NCBI RefSeq assembly: GCF_000252165.1
Contig: NZ_BAET01000007.1
Coordinates: forward strand, 62,001 to 126,000
Reading direction: 5' to 3'
DNA length: 64,000 nucleotides
Source: Glaciecola punicea ACAM 611
Lineage (GTDB): Bacteria > Pseudomonadota > Gammaproteobacteria > Enterobacterales > Alteromonadaceae
Below are positions 63,568 to 64,000 of this stretch, one piece after another. The translations under genes and the position numbers were made by a program. Within the stretch, counting starts at the first letter, position 1, and every line of letters starts with the position of its first letter. Below the pieces are notes generated by a model that saw nothing but the letters and a program-made list of their open reading frames with translations, made no database searches and had not been told where the DNA came from.

Positions 63568-64000
63568 TTACGATACGGTGACTATTTTACACACGTTAGT
63601 TGCACCAACGGTTTCCATTTGATCGCCATAGGTCAAAATAAACTTATCACCTACATTTAAAATATTATTTTCTCTCAAGACTTCCACCACTTCGCGGGTT
63701 AAAAAACCAGGTAGGCAGTCTGTAGAATCAAAATAAATCGGCGTGACGCCGCGATATAAAGACATCACATTTAGAATGCGAATATGACGAGACATGGCAA
63801 TAATGGGTAGGCCTGTGGTAAGTCTCGACATGAGCTTTGGCGTAGTGCCGCTTTCGGTTAAGCCAACAATGGCTTTAATACTGGGCAAGTGGTTTGCCGC
63901 ATACACTGCCGACATTGCCAATGTTTCACTTACATCCTGAAAGTTTTCAGCCATCCTATGCTTTGATATTTTTACGCTTGAGTGAGTCTCAGCGCCTAAA
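63568..64000 (-). CDS. pykA: Pyruvate kinase, C-terminal part (5' end outside window)
   Basis: The frame is open to the right edge, and the upstream residues LGAETHSSVKISKHR also match pyruvate kinase, so the M at 63954 is internal. The visible allosteric domain contains SETLAMSAVYAANHLPSIKAIVGLTESGTTPKLMSRL, MSRHIRILNVMSLYRGVTPIYFDS and a C-terminus (TYGDQMETVGATNVCKIVTV) typical of the PykA (AMP-activated, type II) class. Confidence 0.95.
   Translation of the reverse strand, partial: LGAETHSSVKISKHRMAENFQDVSETLAMSAVYAANHLPSIKAIVGLTESGTTPKLMSRLTTGLPIIAMSRHIRILNVMSLYRGVTPIYFDSTDCLPGFLTREVVEVLRENNILNVGDKFILTYGDQMETVGATNVCKIVTVS

Overview
This window comes from a gammaproteobacterial chromosome. 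It is most likely from the Alteromonadales (an Alteromonas, Glaciecola or Colwellia-like marine bacterium). Protein content, the moderately AT-rich sequence and gene order point there. The blocks nadK-recN-bamE facing grpE, ubiF facing miaB-phoL-ybeY-corC-lnt, ispE-lolB facing hemA-prfA-prmC-sirB2-kdsA, and purB-hflD-mnmA-rluE beside icd match the known E. coli order. The series dnaK-dnaJ-dapB-carA-carB-greA matches the Pseudomonas order. Most of the window is ordinary housekeeping DNA.

Layout: 1-7.8 kb holds the 3' end of a fimV-like gene, bamE, recN (with a LexA box), nadK, and grpE/dnaK/dnaJ with two readable sigma-32 promoters. 7.9-12.1 kb is an accessory redox and uptake segment inserted between dnaJ and dapB: a cytochrome c', an Ahr-type aldehyde reductase broken by an in-frame TAA, a cytochrome b561 and a short CstA-family transporter. 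12.2-20.5 kb is dapB, then a small cassette bounded by inverted repeats (13.0-15.1 kb), then carA-carB-greA. 20.7-28 kb is lnt-corC-ybeY-phoL-miaB, with ubiF divergent. 28-31.7 kb has a tiny membrane protein, an alanine/sodium symporter, a Met-Leu-Gln-Gln tRNA operon and ychF. 31.7-41.8 kb is pth-rplY, a lipoprotein, prs, a decayed tRNA-Gln, ispE-lolB and the hemA-to-kdsA operon. 42-51.4 kb has two divergent monomeric isocitrate dehydrogenases followed by purB-hflD-mnmA and rluE. 51.6-57.8 kb has cspD, clpS-clpA, infA, bpt, aat and trxB (protein quality control, with the N-degron leucyltransferases Bpt and Aat next to their ClpS/ClpA reader). 58-64 kb has yfbV, sprT, sppA, ydjA, a saccharopine-dehydrogenase-like protein and the 3' part of pykA.

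The most unusual part is the cassette between dapB and carA. It carries an HlyD/CvaA-type secretion adaptor with a one-base frameshift, a glycine-rich peptide with a textbook double-glycine leader (a likely class II microcin), a terminator hairpin, a two- or three-helix candidate immunity protein, and an overlapping 42-residue ORF. Near-identical inverted repeats with IS5-like YTAR flanks bound it, and there is no transposase and no C39-peptidase ABC transporter inside. It looks like a mobile microcin module that is either decaying or relies on a transporter encoded elsewhere. Other points worth checking are the tRNA-Gln pseudogene at the position where Pseudomonas keeps a real tRNA-Gln, the paired IDH genes with a palindromic operator-like site, and several orphan small ORFs and hairpins. 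No CRISPR array, rRNA, prophage or complete insertion sequence was seen.
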